Positions 27,201 through 37,143 of a stretch of 64,000 nucleotides of DNA are shown in pieces. The notes beneath the pieces were generated by a model, which was not told the DNA's origin, searched no databases, and saw nothing but the letters and a program-made list of their open reading frames with translations. The stretch is taken from the NCBI RefSeq assembly GCF_901875305.1, contig NZ_CABFLY010000002.1:440883-504882 (forward strand), in the 5' to 3' direction. The position numbers and the translations under genes are program-made. The number at the start of each line of letters is the position of its first letter. Position 1 is the first letter of the stretch. The stretch is from Rothia mucilaginosa. GTDB taxonomy: Bacteria > Actinomycetota > Actinomycetes > Actinomycetales > Micrococcaceae.

Positions 27201-27227
27201 GACCCGGCGCGTTCTTCGCGCCGGGTC
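27201..27227 (-). terminator. Hairpin after coaBC
   Basis: GACCCGGCGCG (27201-27211) pairs perfectly over 11 bp with CGCGCCGGGTC (27217-27227). It lies between the end of coaBC and the start of rapZ and separates the two transcription units. No T tract. Confidence 0.55.
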
Positions 27228-27317
27228 GAATGTTCCGCTCATGAAAAGCACTGTGAAAAACCTTATGAAGAGCGCTACGAATTTGCTGCGGATGCGCACC
27301 GCCGGGGCGGCCACGAG

Positions 27318-28754
27318 CTAGGCGCAGTCCTCATCGAAGAAGCCGCTCACGTACTCCAGCAGGCGCACCGAAATGTCCTTCTTCGAGCCCATCAGTACCG
27401 GCTCCTCCTCAGTCAACGTGGAGAGCAGAGTAATCGTATTCTCATCCGTACCGAAGCCTAGGTTCACGCCCACCGTGTTCACGGCCAGGAAGTCGGCACC
27501 CTTACGCTGCATCTTCTCGCGGCCCAGCTCCAGCGGGGTCTTTTCCGCCGAACCGGTCTCCGCGGCGAAGCCCACAATAATCTGCGGGCCCACGCAGGTC
27601 TGGCCGCCCTCCCGAGCCTGAGCGCGACGTACCACAACCTCACGCAGAATATCGGGGTTGCGCACCAGGTTGATGACCGGCGCATCCTCGGAATCTGCGC
27701 TCTTCTTAATCTTGAACTCGGCGAACTCGGCGGGCCTGAAATCGGCCACCGCCGCAGACATCACCAGAACATCCGCGGATGCGCTCGCCTCCAGGACGAC
27801 TTCGCGCAGCTGCAGGGCGCGCTCCACGCGGGTCACCCGCACGCCTTCGGGGGCGGGCACCTCGATGTTCGCGGCAATCAGGTGCACGTGCGCACCCAGG
27901 TCGCGAGCAGCCTCGGCCAGGGCCACGCCCTGCTTGCCGGTCGAGCGGTTGCCCAGGTAGCGCACGGGGTCGAGGGGCTCGCGGGTGCCGCCCGCGGTAA
28001 TCACCACGGTGCGTCCGGCCAGCGGACCGGATGCGGCGGGCACCTCCCGAGCCGCGCTCTCGACGGCCTCGGGGCCTCCATTGCCGTCGATGCTCATACC
28101 CTCAATGCTCACCGAGCCCAGGGTCGCCAGGCGTGCTGCGGCAGCGCGCTCTTGCTCCGTATCGGCGTACAGGGGCTGGGTCGGGGCGTAGCCGGGCGTA
28201 TACACAGGGTGCGTGGAACGCTTCGGGAACCGCGCGATAACCTCCTGCGCCAGGCGGAAGATGTCCTCGGGCTCGGGCATGCGGCCGGGGCCGGAATCCG
28301 GGCCCGTCAGACGACCAATCGCCGGTTCAATCACGTGGTAGCCCCACGAACGCAGGGTCTGCACATTCGCGCGGGTCGCCGGGTTCTCCCACATCTGCGT
28401 GTGCATGGCCGGGGCCAGAATCACGGGCGCGTGCGTGGTCAGCACGGTCGCCGACAGCAAATCGTCCGCGCGTCCAGCGGCCAGGCGGGCCAGCAGGTCC
28501 GCGGTGGCCGGAGCAATCACCACGGCATCGGCCTGCTCGGCCTGGCGCACGTGGTTCACCTCGGGCACGCGCTCGAACACATCGGTCGAAACGGGGTTGC
28601 CGCTCAGCGCCTCCAGGGTGGGAACCCCCACGAACTTGGTCGCGTTCAGGGTGGGCATGGCGATGACCTCGTCACCATTCTTCGCAAAAAGGCGAAGGAG
28701 CATCGCCGCCTTATACGCGGCGATGCCCCCTCCCATACCAACGATAATGCGCAT
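27318..28754 (-). CDS. coaBC: Bifunctional phosphopantothenoylcysteine decarboxylase/synthetase
   Basis: Coenzyme A synthesis: CoaB joins cysteine to 4'-phosphopantothenate, and CoaC decarboxylates the product with FMN. The N-terminal CoaC part (1-180) has GMGGGIAAYKAAML, the VVIAPATADLLARLA block and PAMHTQMWENPA. The C-terminal CoaB part (about 240-478) has TAGGTREPLDPVRYLGNRST and the nucleotide-binding NRSTGKQG. The linker is rich in Ala and Gly. The 478 residues are longer than usual (about 400), mainly in the linker around 185-240. It is preceded by rpoZ on the same strand. Confidence 0.94.
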   Translation of the reverse strand: MRIIVGMGGGIAAYKAAMLLRLFAKNGDEVIAMPTLNATKFVGVPTLEALSGNPVSTDVFERVPEVNHVRQAEQADAVVIAPATADLLARLAAGRADDLLSATVLTTHAPVILAPAMHTQMWENPATRANVQTLRSWGYHVIEPAIGRLTGPDSGPGRMPEPEDIFRLAQEVIARFPKRSTHPVYTPGYAPTQPLYADTEQERAAAARLATLGSVSIEGMSIDGNGGPEAVESAAREVPAASGPLAGRTVVITAGGTREPLDPVRYLGNRSTGKQGVALAEAARDLGAHVHLIAANIEVPAPEGVRVTRVERALQLREVVLEASASADVLVMSAAVADFRPAEFAEFKIKKSADSEDAPVINLVRNPDILREVVVRRAQAREGGQTCVGPQIIVGFAAETGSAEKTPLELGREKMQRKGADFLAVNTVGVNLGFGTDENTITLLSTLTEEEPVLMGSKKDISVRLLEYVSGFFDEDCA

Positions 28755-28792
28755 GGTACGTCAGATAATCCTTAAACTAGCCGGTCGGCTCG

Positions 28793-29251
28793 TTACTCGG
28801 CGTGGTCGTCGAGGATAACCTCTTCAATCGCGATGACCTCGTCGCTACCGGCAGGAATGTACTCTTCCTCGATAGCGTCGGGGTACTCGGTGACGCTGAA
28901 GTCAATCAGAGCGTTCGGCTCTTCAGCGATCGGGTAACCGTCCTCGTTGAACTTGGTGCCGGGCTGGTGCTCAGCCTCAACGCGGTCGGTAATGATCTCG
29001 CGCATAGCAACCGACAGGGACTTCTCAGTCGAATCAGCATCAACCAGCGGGCCGATGTGAGGGTTCTTGGAATCCTGCAGGTTAGCGTAGTACGCGTTAA
29101 TCTGGCGGGCGCGGCGGGCACCGAAAATCACCAGGCCGTACTTGGACTCTGCCTTCTCGATCAGCGAGTCTGCGCTGGGGCTCACGATGCCCTCGGGAGT
29201 AACGCCGTCAACGAAGTTGTAGTCCTCGTGTTCCTTGATTTCGTTTGCCAC
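28793..29251 (-). CDS. rpoZ: RNA polymerase omega subunit
   Basis: Small subunit that helps fold and assemble beta-prime. The conserved core is DSLIEKAESKYGLVIFGARRARQINAYYANLQ. GTG 29251 with TTGGAG is the likely start, giving 152 residues. The family is usually 80-110 residues; the excess is an acidic C-terminal tail of about 50 residues rich in Glu and Asp (EEYIPAGSDEVIAIEEVILDD). Order gmk-rpoZ-coaBC is standard for actinobacteria. Confidence 0.92.
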   Translation of the reverse strand: MANEIKEHEDYNFVDGVTPEGIVSPSADSLIEKAESKYGLVIFGARRARQINAYYANLQDSKNPHIGPLVDADSTEKSLSVAMREIITDRVEAEHQPGTKFNEDGYPIAEEPNALIDFSVTEYPDAIEEEYIPAGSDEVIAIEEVILDDHAE

Positions 29252-29410
29252 TAAAAACTCCAAAGATCTTGATGGATGTACGTACCGAACACCCTTCGCG
29301 GGGCACCCACGCTCGGATTCGGGCGGGCATGGGAAGGGATCGGCCAAAACTAAAGAACCATTCTACCCTCTCGGCGGCCAAAAAGCACGTACCGGATAGT
29401 GGAGAAGACG

Positions 29411-29448
29411 CAAAAGGGCGGGTCACGCTATTTCTGCGTGACCCGCCC
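29411..29448 (-). terminator. Terminator after gmk
   Basis: GGGCGGGTCACGC (29416-29428) pairs perfectly over 13 bp with GCGTGACCCGCCC (29436-29448), followed on the minus strand by TTTTG. It lies 15 bases past the gmk stop codon, so rpoZ-coaBC needs read-through or its own promoter. Confidence 0.85.
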
Positions 29449-29463
29449 CTCACGGCGGAAGAC

Positions 29464-30021
29464 CTACGCGGCACCAATCAGCTCGGCAATTTCCCGAGCC
29501 GCACGCTCCACGCTGTCGTTCACCACCGTCACGTCGAATTCCTTCTCGGCAGCCAGCTCAACCTTCGCGGTTTCCAGACGACGAGCCTGTTCCTGCTCGC
29601 TCTCGGTACCGCGGCCCTTCAGACGCGACACCAGCTCATCCCAGCTCGGCGGGGCCAGGAAAATCAGGCGGGCGTCAGGCATGGTCTCACGAATCTGGCG
29701 AGCACCCTGCAGGTCAATCTCAAGGATCACCGGGTGGCCAGCGTCCAGAGCCTCCTGCACCTTAGCGCGTGGAGTGCCGTACTTATTCTTACCGTGCACC
29801 ACCGCGTACTCCAGCATCTGGCCGTCGGCAATCATCTGATCAAACTCGTCCATAGAGACGAAGTAGTAGTGAACACCGTCGACCTCACCGGGGCGAGGAT
29901 CGCGAGTAGTTGCGGACACCGAGAACCACACCTTCGGATAGTTCTCGCGAATGTACTGGCACACCGTACCCTTACCAACGGCGGTGGGGCCGGCCAGAAC
30001 GGTCAAAGTCGGCTGAGACAT
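29464..30021 (-). CDS. gmk: Guanylate kinase
   Basis: Phosphorylates GMP to GDP with ATP. The loop is [10 protein letters not shown] (residues 10-19; Thr-Ala in place of the common Ser-Gly), then [20 protein letters not shown] (GMP binding), [14 protein letters not shown] and [13 protein letters not shown]. The length of 185 residues from ATG 30021 (GGAAGG upstream) is normal. It is preceded by mihF and followed by a strong terminator. Confidence 0.96.
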   Translation of the reverse strand: MSQPTLTVLAGPTAVGKGTVCQYIRENYPKVWFSVSATTRDPRPGEVDGVHYYFVSMDEFDQMIADGQMLEYAVVHGKNKYGTPRAKVQEALDAGHPVILEIDLQGARQIRETMPDARLIFLAPPSWDELVSRLKGRGTESEQEQARRLETAKVELAAEKEFDVTVVNDSVERAAREIAELIGAA

Positions 30022-30066
30022 AGCTTCCTTCCAGATGCGCCGCCGCACGCGCGGGGCGCAAACACT

Positions 30067-30447
30067 TTAGGACTGAGAAGATTCAGAAGACTGAGCAGCA
30101 GTCCTACGACGTGCACGGTTGAGATACCGCGAATTACGGTTGAAGTACTCCACCATCTTGCGACGCTGGTGAACGCCAAGACCACCCAGACGGCGGGTCG
30201 GCGCAATATGAAGTTCTTCAATGATGCGTTCTGCTCGAACGGCACCAATGCCCGGAAGTGCGCGCAGCATCTGCCCCACCGGCATTTTAGCCAGTGCAGG
30301 GTCGGAATCGACCATATCGAGAACCTGACGTACGGAAAGTTCGCGTTCACTCAGTGCACGCTTAATTTCCTGGCGGTGTGCTCGGGCAAGTACTGCCTTC
30401 TCGCGGGCGGAGGCGCGCGCATCCTCGGTTAACGGAGTCAGCGGCAT
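30067..30447 (-). CDS. mihF: Actinobacterial integration host factor (mIHF)
   Basis: Nucleoid-associated DNA-bending protein specific to actinobacteria. The conserved region REKAVLARAHRQEIKRALSE, the VGQMLRALPGIGAVRAERIIEE helix-two-turn-helix and RLGGLGVHQRRKMVEYF are all present. I chose ATG 30447, with GGGGGA seven bases upstream; a further ATG at 30462 has no site. The 126 residues include a Ser/Gln-rich tail of about 15 residues. Placement before gmk is conserved in the phylum. Confidence 0.93.
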   Translation of the reverse strand: MPLTPLTEDARASAREKAVLARAHRQEIKRALSERELSVRQVLDMVDSDPALAKMPVGQMLRALPGIGAVRAERIIEELHIAPTRRLGGLGVHQRRKMVEYFNRNSRYLNRARRRTAAQSSESSQS

Positions 30448-30462
30448 GGTTGGATCCCCCAT

Positions 30463-30905
30463 TTCTGCGAGTATTGAATTTTACTTATCAACTAATGTAT
30501 CACGAATGTCTCGGGGGGCCCCGCTCCATTCGCGGCACTTCCTACGCACCAACAATGCGTCTACGCACGTCAGCACGTAAATTCCGGAAGCACTCTTTCT
30601 AGCATAGCGGAGTCACCGCCCGATCAAAAGCCACGCGCAGACGAAGCCAATACTGTTTGGTCACACTGCCGGATGCGCGGCCCCTCCCCCACCCTCACGA
30701 GTCCCTCCGCAATGGCCTGAAAACGCCACGGCACTCCGCCCGGCAAGAATCGGGTCGCTCACACGCGGGGACACACGTAACGGGCCGTCCGGCGGGCGTA
30801 TCCCGGCGGTGAGCGCAGAAAAGGGGCGCGCACCCCGGCGAGGCTCCCGAAGGAACCGGCCGGGGCGCGCACCCCATCTAGGCTTAGCTATGCGCTGAGC
30901 GCGGA
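30463..30905. other. Gap between pyrF and mihF
   Basis: No gene seen. Near mihF the minus strand has TTCGTG, 17 bases, TAAAAT as a weak promoter candidate. Near pyrF, GGGGCGCGCACCCC occurs twice (30823-30836 and 30862-30875) around a CCCCGGC/GCCGGGG stem that probably ends the pyr transcript. The middle 250 bases show nothing. Confidence 0.5.
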
Positions 30906-31763
30906 CTATGCGCCGCGAGCAGCCAGCAGATCGTCGCGAGCGGCCTGAGCCGCCTGCGCCAGATCCTCAACCGACGGACCGGCAGAGAGCACACCGCGGC
31001 TGGAGTTCACCAGCACCTGCGACTCCACGCCCGCGAACACGCGGTACAGATCGGCCGCCGAGGCACCCTGCGCACCGTAACCAGGCGACAGAATCGGGCC
31101 GTTGAAGGAACCCAGGTCAATGCCCAGGTCCACGAGCGCCTGACCGACGGTCGCGCCGACCACCAGGCCACACGGACCCATCTGCTCCCACTCGCGGGAC
31201 GCATTCTCGGCTACCGCCGCAGCGATAATGCGCTTGGCCACGGCGCCCTCGGACTCCGAGGCGCCCACGTGCTGCACGCTCTTACCCTCGGGGTTCGAGG
31301 TCAGCGCCAGCACAAAGGTGCCGCGGTCGTTCTGCGCGGCCAAATCCAGTGCCGGACGCAACGACTCAAAACCCAGGTACGGGCTCAAAGTCACCGAATC
31401 GGTGCCCAGCGGCGAAGACGAGCCGAGCCACGCATCCGCATACGCCTTCATGGTCGAACCGATGTCGCCGCGCTTCGCGTCAGCCACAATCAGCACGCCG
31501 TCAGCAGCGGCGCGGGCGAACAGCGCCTCCAGCACGGCCAGGCCGGCCGAACCGTGACGCTCAAACAGCGCCACCTGCGGCTTCAGCGCGGCCGCGAAGG
31601 GGGCACACCCCTCGTATACGGCCTCGGTGAAGGCGGCCAGACCCTCGGCGGAATCCTCCAGGTCCCACTGCTCCAGCAGGTTCGGGTGCGGGTCAATACC
31701 CACGCACAGCGGGCCGCGCTCGGCCATGGCCTTCGCCAGGCGATCACCGAAGGAAGCGGACAT
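30906..31763 (-). CDS. pyrF: Orotidine 5'-phosphate decarboxylase
   Basis: Last step of UMP synthesis. The subfamily-2 enzyme has GIDPHPNLLEQWDL at the start, the catalytic DAKRGDIGSTM, TLSPYLGF and ILSPGYGAQGAS. The length of 285 residues is typical for the actinobacterial type. Its ATG overlaps the carB stop codon by one base (TAATG), so it is translationally coupled as the last gene of the pyr operon. Confidence 0.95.
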   Translation of the reverse strand: MSASFGDRLAKAMAERGPLCVGIDPHPNLLEQWDLEDSAEGLAAFTEAVYEGCAPFAAALKPQVALFERHGSAGLAVLEALFARAAADGVLIVADAKRGDIGSTMKAYADAWLGSSSPLGTDSVTLSPYLGFESLRPALDLAAQNDRGTFVLALTSNPEGKSVQHVGASESEGAVAKRIIAAAVAENASREWEQMGPCGLVVGATVGQALVDLGIDLGSFNGPILSPGYGAQGASAADLYRVFAGVESQVLVNSSRGVLSAGPSVEDLAQAAQAARDDLLAARGA

Positions 31764-34700
31764 TACGCCTCGCCACCCTCGGAAGCCAGGCGAGCCTCCA
31801 CAGCGGCGGCCAGCTTAACGTCGTGCTCCTGCAGGCTCATGATGTCCCAGCTGTGCTCGCGCAGAGCGGTAATCGCCTGAACGGCGGCGGCAAACTCGGA
31901 GATGGTGGTCATCACCGGGCAACCGACCGACACGGCGGCGGCACGAATCTCGTAGCCGTCGCTACGAGCGGCACCACCGGCGGGGGTGTTCAGAATCAGG
32001 TCGATGTCACCGTTGCGGACCATATCCACAATCGAGTGTTCGCCGTTTGCCTCAGCAAACTTCGAAGCCACCAGAATCGAGTTCAGGCCGTTGCGGCGCA
32101 GAATCTCGGCGGTACCACCGGTCGAAACAATCTCGAAGCCCAGCGACTCCAGCATCTTCGCGTAGATGATGACGTTACGCTTGTCGTGGTTAGCCACCGA
32201 AATGAAGACCTTACCGGAGGTCGGCATCGGCGAACCTGCGCCGGCCTGGGCCTTCGCGAACGCGGTGTCGAAGTGCTGATCCAGACCCATGACCTCACCG
32301 GTCGAACGCATCTCAGGGCTCAGCAGCGAATCGACCACCACACCCTCGGGAGTGCGGAAGCGGGCGAACGGCAGAACCGCAGCCTTCACAGCAATCGCGG
32401 TCTCCTGCGGCAGGGATGCGCCGTCCATGTGCTGCGGCAGGTAGCCCTCAGCCTTCAGCTCGGCAATGGTCTTGCCCAGGCCAATCAGCACGGCGGCCTT
32501 AGCCAGCTGCACGCCGGTAGCCTTCGACACGAACGGAACGGTACGGGATGCGCGCGGGTTAGCCTCAATCACGTACAGGTTCTCGGAGACGTACGCGAAC
32601 TGAATGTTAATCAGGCCGCGCACGCCGGTGCCGCGAGCAATCTTCTCGGTAGCGTCCTTCACCTTCGCCACGATGTCCGGGCCGAGGGTAATCGGGGGCA
32701 GAGTACAGGAGGAGTCACCGGAGTGAATACCGGCTTCCTCAATGTGCTCCATGACGCCGCCCAGGTACAGCTCCTCGCCGTCGAACAGGGCGTCAACGTC
32801 AATCTCGATGGCGTCCTCAAGGAACTTGTCAATCAGAGCCGGCTGGGAGGGCGAAACCTCGGTAGCGTTCTCCAGGTAGCGGGCCAGGTTCGCCTCGTCG
32901 TAGACAATCTCCATGCCGCGGCCGCCCAGCACGTACGAGGGGCGAACCAGAACCGGGTAACCGATCTCGTCGGCGATGCGCTTAGCGCCCTCGAAGGTGA
33001 ACGCGGTGCCGTTCTTGGGCGAAATCAGGCCGCCCTCCTCCAGCACGCGGGAGAACTCGCCGCGGTCCTCGGCCAGGTCGATGGCCTCGGGGGTGGTGCC
33101 CAGAATCGGCACGCCCGCATCCTTCAGGGCACGAGCCAGCTTCAGCGGGGTCTGGCCACCCAGCTGCACGAACACGCCCATCAGGCCGCCGGTACGACGC
33201 TCCGACTCAACGATCTCGAGCACGTCCTCAAGGGTCAGCGGCTCGAAGTACAGGCGGGTCGAGATGTCATAGTCGGTCGAAACGGTCTCGGGGTTGCAGT
33301 TGACCATGACGGTCTCGTAACCGAGCGAACGCAACACCATGGAAGCGTGCACGCACGAGTAGTCGAACTCAATACCCTGACCGATACGGTTCGGGCCCGA
33401 ACCCAGAATCATAATCGAAGGCTTCTCGTGAGGCGCAACCTCATCCTCCATGTCGTAGGAGGAGTAGTGGTACGGAGTGAACGCCTCAAACTCGGCAGCA
33501 CAGGTGTCCACGGTCTTGAAGACCGGGCGGATACCCAGAGCGTGGCGAACACCGCGCACAACATCCTCAGAAGAGCCGATAATCTCAGCAATCTGAGCGT
33601 CAGAGAAACCGTGGCGCTTAGCCAGCTTCAGGGTCTCCGGGTCAAGGTGGTCACGCTTAGCGTGAACCACGCCAGCAACCTCATTCAGCAGCACCAGCTG
33701 ATCCAGGAACCACGGGTCAATCTTGGTAGCCTCGTGCAGCTGCTCCACGGTAGCGCCAGCCAGCAGAGCCTGCTGAACCTGGTAGATACGCTGAGTGGTC
33801 GGAACCTTCGTCTTCTCAATCAGCTCCACCAGCTCAGCCTCAGACAGGGTCAGCGGCTTGAACGAGAAGGACGCACCCTTCTGCTCCAGCGAACGCATCG
33901 CCTTCTGCAGAGCCTCAGTGAAGTTACGGCCCAGGGCCATAGCCTCACCAACACTCTTCATGGTGGTGGTCAGGGTCGGGTCAGCAGCCGGGAACTTCTC
34001 AAACGCGAAGCGCGGAACCTTCACAACCACATAGTCGAGGGTCGGCTCGAAGGAGGCCGGGGTCTTCTGGGTGATATCGTTCGGGATCTCATCCAGGGTG
34101 TAGCCCAAGGACAGCTTGGTCGCAATCTTCGCAATCGGGAAGCCGGTAGCCTTCGACGCAAGCGCCGAGGAACGAGACACACGCGGGTTCATCTCAATGA
34201 CAATCACACGGCCGGTCTTCGGATCGATCGCGAACTGAATGTTACAACCACCGGTGTCCACGCCAACCTCACGAATCACGTTGATCGCAATATCGCGCAG
34301 CTTCTGGAACTCACGGTCAGTCAGGGTCAGTGCGGGTGCCACGGTGATGGAGTCACCGGTGTGCACGCCCACGGGGTCGAAGTTTTCGATGGAGCAGACG
34401 ACCACGACGTTGTCGTTGGTGTCACGCATCATCTCCAGCTCGTATTCCTTCCAGCCGAGGATGGACTCCTCCAGCAGGACCTCGCTAGTCGGCGAGTACT
34501 GAATACCGGCGCCGGCAATACGGTGGAGGTCTTCCTCGTTGTACGCCATGCCCGAGCCGAGACCACCCATGGTGAAGGAGGGGCGGACCACCATCGGGTA
34601 GCCCAGCTCCTTAGCGGCTTCCAGCGCCTCCGGCATGGAGTGAACAATCACCGAACGGGCAGACTCACCACCGGCACGCTCCACCACGCCCTTGAATGCT

Positions 34701-35089
34701 TCACGGTCCTCACCGAGGTTAATCGCCTCAATGTTTGCACCAATCAGCTCAACATTGTACTTCTCGAGGATGCCACGCTCACCCAGCTCAATAGCCGCGT
34801 TCAGTGCAGTCTGACCACCCAGAGTCGGCAGGATTGCATCCGGCTTTTCCTTAGCGATGATCTTCTCAATCACCTCGGGGGTGATAGGTTCAATGTAAGT
34901 GGCGTCCGCGAACTCGGGGTCAGTCATGATAGTTGCCGGGTTCGAGTTCACGAGGATGACACGCACACCCTCATCCTTCAGGACGCGCAACGCCTGAGTA
35001 CCGGAGTAATCGAATTCCGCAGCCTGACCAATGACAATGGGGCCGGAACCGATGACGAGGACGCTATTAAGGTCAGTACGACGAGGCAT
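31763..35089 (-). CDS. carB: Carbamoyl-phosphate synthase large subunit
   Basis: Makes carbamoyl phosphate from glutamine-derived ammonia, bicarbonate and two ATP, feeding pyrimidines and arginine. Complete at 1108 residues: two homologous ATP-grasp halves ([20 protein letters not shown] at the start, [19 protein letters not shown] at the second half), an oligomerisation region between them and a C-terminal MGS-type allosteric domain ([20 protein letters not shown]). ATG 35089 immediately follows the carA stop codon. Confidence 0.97.
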   Translation of the reverse strand: MPRRTDLNSVLVIGSGPIVIGQAAEFDYSGTQALRVLKDEGVRVILVNSNPATIMTDPEFADATYIEPITPEVIEKIIAKEKPDAILPTLGGQTALNAAIELGERGILEKYNVELIGANIEAINLGEDREAFKGVVERAGGESARSVIVHSMPEALEAAKELGYPMVVRPSFTMGGLGSGMAYNEEDLHRIAGAGIQYSPTSEVLLEESILGWKEYELEMMRDTNDNVVVVCSIENFDPVGVHTGDSITVAPALTLTDREFQKLRDIAINVIREVGVDTGGCNIQFAIDPKTGRVIVIEMNPRVSRSSALASKATGFPIAKIATKLSLGYTLDEIPNDITQKTPASFEPTLDYVVVKVPRFAFEKFPAADPTLTTTMKSVGEAMALGRNFTEALQKAMRSLEQKGASFSFKPLTLSEAELVELIEKTKVPTTQRIYQVQQALLAGATVEQLHEATKIDPWFLDQLVLLNEVAGVVHAKRDHLDPETLKLAKRHGFSDAQIAEIIGSSEDVVRGVRHALGIRPVFKTVDTCAAEFEAFTPYHYSSYDMEDEVAPHEKPSIMILGSGPNRIGQGIEFDYSCVHASMVLRSLGYETVMVNCNPETVSTDYDISTRLYFEPLTLEDVLEIVESERRTGGLMGVFVQLGGQTPLKLARALKDAGVPILGTTPEAIDLAEDRGEFSRVLEEGGLISPKNGTAFTFEGAKRIADEIGYPVLVRPSYVLGGRGMEIVYDEANLARYLENATEVSPSQPALIDKFLEDAIEIDVDALFDGEELYLGGVMEHIEEAGIHSGDSSCTLPPITLGPDIVAKVKDATEKIARGTGVRGLINIQFAYVSENLYVIEANPRASRTVPFVSKATGVQLAKAAVLIGLGKTIAELKAEGYLPQHMDGASLPQETAIAVKAAVLPFARFRTPEGVVVDSLLSPEMRSTGEVMGLDQHFDTAFAKAQAGAGSPMPTSGKVFISVANHDKRNVIIYAKMLESLGFEIVSTGGTAEILRRNGLNSILVASKFAEANGEHSIVDMVRNGDIDLILNTPAGGAARSDGYEIRAAAVSVGCPVMTTISEFAAAVQAITALREHSWDIMSLQEHDVKLAAAVEARLASEGGEA

Positions 35090-36277
35090 TTATGCTTCCT
35101 TTGCAGTCTTGGTTGCGACCATCAGGTCGATGAAACGGTCAAAGAGGTAGGCGGAATCGTGCGGGCCCGCAGCAGCCTCGGGGTGGTACTGCACGGAGAA
35201 CGCGGGGATGTCCTTACAGGTCAGGCCCTCAACCACGTTGTCGTTCAGACCCACGTGCGAGACCATGACCTGACCAAACTCGGCATTGGGTGCAGTTACA
35301 TAGCCACCAATGGGGGCGTCCACGGCGAAGCCGTGATTATGCGCAGTAATCTCAACCTTGCCGGTGGTCTTATCCATAACGGGCTGGTTGATACCGCGGT
35401 GGCCGAAGGGCAGCTTGTAGGTGCCGAAGCCCAAAGCTCGGCCAAGCAACTGGTTACCGAAGCAGATGCCGAAGAACGGGGTGCCCTTACGCAGCACGCC
35501 CTGCAGCAGCTCAACCTGTTCATCAGCGGTTGCCGGGTCACCGGGGCCGTTGGAGAAGAACACGCCGTCGGGGTTGTGGGAGTAGATGTCCTCAAGGGTT
35601 GCGTTCGCGGGCAACACGTGCACGCGCACACCACGCTCAGCGAAACGCTGCGGGGTCATCGACTTAATACCCAGGTCCAGGGCGACGATGGTTGCAACCG
35701 GAGGGGCGAACCAGTTGAACTGGTGCGGCTCAACAGTGTATACGGTATCCACTGAAACGGAGTCAGCAAGCTTACGACCAGCCATCGGCTCGGAGGCGCG
35801 CACCTCCTCCAGCAGTTCAGCCTCGGGCCGTTCTGCGTACTCACCGGAGAACACGCCCGCACGCATCGAACCGCTCGAACGCAGGCGGCGGGTCAGGGCG
35901 CGCGTGTCAATGCCCTGAATACCGACGATGCCCTGCTCAATGAGCTCTTCGTCGAGGGTGCGCTCGGAACGCCAGTTGGATGCCACACGTGCGGCGTCAC
36001 GAACCACGTAGCCGGCAACCCAAATCTTGCGGGATTCAGCGTCGGTGGTGTTCACGCCGGTGTTGCCAATATGCGGAGCGGTCTGAACCACAATCTGACC
36101 CGCGTAAGAAGGGTCGGTCAGGGTCTCCTGGTAGCCGGTCATGCCGGTGGAGAATACTACCTCGCCCAGGGACGCGCCGGTTGCGCCGTAGCCGTAGCCG
36201 CGGTAGACGGTGCCGTCCTCCAGGACGAGCAGCGCGCGGTCCGTACGCAGGGCGCCGGATCGTGTCATGTCAGTCAT
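35090..36277 (-). CDS. carA: Carbamoyl-phosphate synthase small subunit
   Basis: Glutamine amidotransferase subunit that supplies ammonia to CarB. The class I GATase domain has the nucleophile in [12 protein letters not shown] and the His-Glu of [15 protein letters not shown]. The N-terminal CPSase_sm_chain domain has [22 protein letters not shown] chose ATG 36277, with AAAGGAAAAGAG upstream (395 residues). It abuts carB and is separated from the upstream PH-like gene by about 195 bases containing a hairpin. Confidence 0.96.
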   Translation of the reverse strand: MTDMTRSGALRTDRALLVLEDGTVYRGYGYGATGASLGEVVFSTGMTGYQETLTDPSYAGQIVVQTAPHIGNTGVNTTDAESRKIWVAGYVVRDAARVASNWRSERTLDEELIEQGIVGIQGIDTRALTRRLRSSGSMRAGVFSGEYAERPEAELLEEVRASEPMAGRKLADSVSVDTVYTVEPHQFNWFAPPVATIVALDLGIKSMTPQRFAERGVRVHVLPANATLEDIYSHNPDGVFFSNGPGDPATADEQVELLQGVLRKGTPFFGICFGNQLLGRALGFGTYKLPFGHRGINQPVMDKTTGKVEITAHNHGFAVDAPIGGYVTAPNAEFGQVMVSHVGLNDNVVEGLTCKDIPAFSVQYHPEAAAGPHDSAYLFDRFIDLMVATKTAKEA

Positions 36278-36434
36278 GCTCTCTTTTCCTTTTCTCTGGT
36301 GTTCTCCCCCGCTTCCTGTACGGCCTCTACCGTGCAGGTTCCGGGGTAGTCTATGGTGCCTTCGGCGGGTTGTTCGCCTGCCGTCAGGCAAAATCTATGG
36401 GTGTGCGGGTGCGCCGGGGATGTTGGTCCGGGGT

Positions 36435-36459
36435 ACCTTGCGGGAGTGCTCCGCAAGGT
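36435..36459 (-). other. Hairpin inside the pyr operon before carA
   Basis: ACCTTGCGG (36435-36443) pairs perfectly with CCGCAAGGT (36451-36459), just past the stop codon of the PH-like gene. There is no T tract, so it is more likely an mRNA-stability or processing structure than a terminator. Confidence 0.4.
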
Positions 36460-36471
36460 TCCCGATACCGG

Positions 36472-37011
36472 TTAGGCTTCCGGTGCTGCCGCCCACTTTT
36501 CGGGCGCATCCACCGCGTTCGGGGCGATGCGGCGCAGCTCCTGCAGTACCGCCTGCTTGTCCTCGGCGTAGCGGGTGCGGAAGCCAGTCTGCACGCGGTG
36601 CCCGTCCAGGGTCCAGCCAATAACGACCAGGCCATCCTTCTCCACAACCTTGCCCGCCATACCGCGGTCAGTGGTAATGACCGCAAGCTTCTTCGCCGGA
36701 ATCCACAGGTCCTTCGCCCCGTTACGGGTGAAGATAATGCTGTCGGGGTAAATCAGCAGGGTGGACTTGCTCTTGAAGCCGAGCGAATCGAAACCGACGC
36801 GGTCCAGCCAGTTACCGAAAATGGTGGTGCTGACGTACTCGCCCTCAAAAGCGGCGTCAGCGGTCATGCCCTCGTAGCGTTCGGGAACTTCCTTGAGAGA
36901 ACCGAACATGTTCGCCTGGCGTGCCAGGCGCGAGCGCCATCCGTGCCACATGCCGTAGATGCATAGCGCAACCAGGGCGATGCAGATGATGGCGGTCAGG
37001 AGCTTTCCCAC
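36472..37011 (-). CDS. Membrane-anchored protein with PH-like domain in the pyr operon
   Basis: A 179-residue protein. The N-terminal helix (LLTAIICIALVALCIYGMWHGW, about 4-25) is followed by a soluble domain with alternating beta pattern (STLLIYPDSIIFTRNGAKDLWIPAKKLAVITTDRGMAG and LVVIGWTLDGHRVQTGFR), consistent with a bacterial PH-like fold. A protein of this type sits between pyrC and carA in many actinobacteria; its function is not established. Start GTG 37011 follows AAAGAGAGAA. An open extension to 37125 has no support. Confidence 0.75.
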   Translation of the reverse strand: MGKLLTAIICIALVALCIYGMWHGWRSRLARQANMFGSLKEVPERYEGMTADAAFEGEYVSTTIFGNWLDRVGFDSLGFKSKSTLLIYPDSIIFTRNGAKDLWIPAKKLAVITTDRGMAGKVVEKDGLVVIGWTLDGHRVQTGFRTRYAEDKQAVLQELRRIAPNAVDAPEKWAAAPEA

Positions 37012-37143
37012 GTGGGTTCTCTCTTTCGGTTTGGGTCTCGGGTCTGGATTGGTGGAGTTAGGGGGCGGTACTCCCGGCGAGGCGGTGGCGGGCCTGAACC
37101 CGCCACCGCCAGGCACGGTCACCACGTACGTTCGCTTCGCGGG

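Noticed and set aside
27241..27321. 26-codon plus-strand frame MKSTVKNLMKSATNLL... after the coaBC hairpin
   Set aside because: No ribosome binding site or promoter, overlaps the coaBC stop codon, and is too short to support without homology.
31823..35755. Very long open frame on the plus strand opposite carB and carA
   Set aside because: Antisense shadow of two certain genes in GC-rich DNA; no ribosome binding site and no recognisable protein family.
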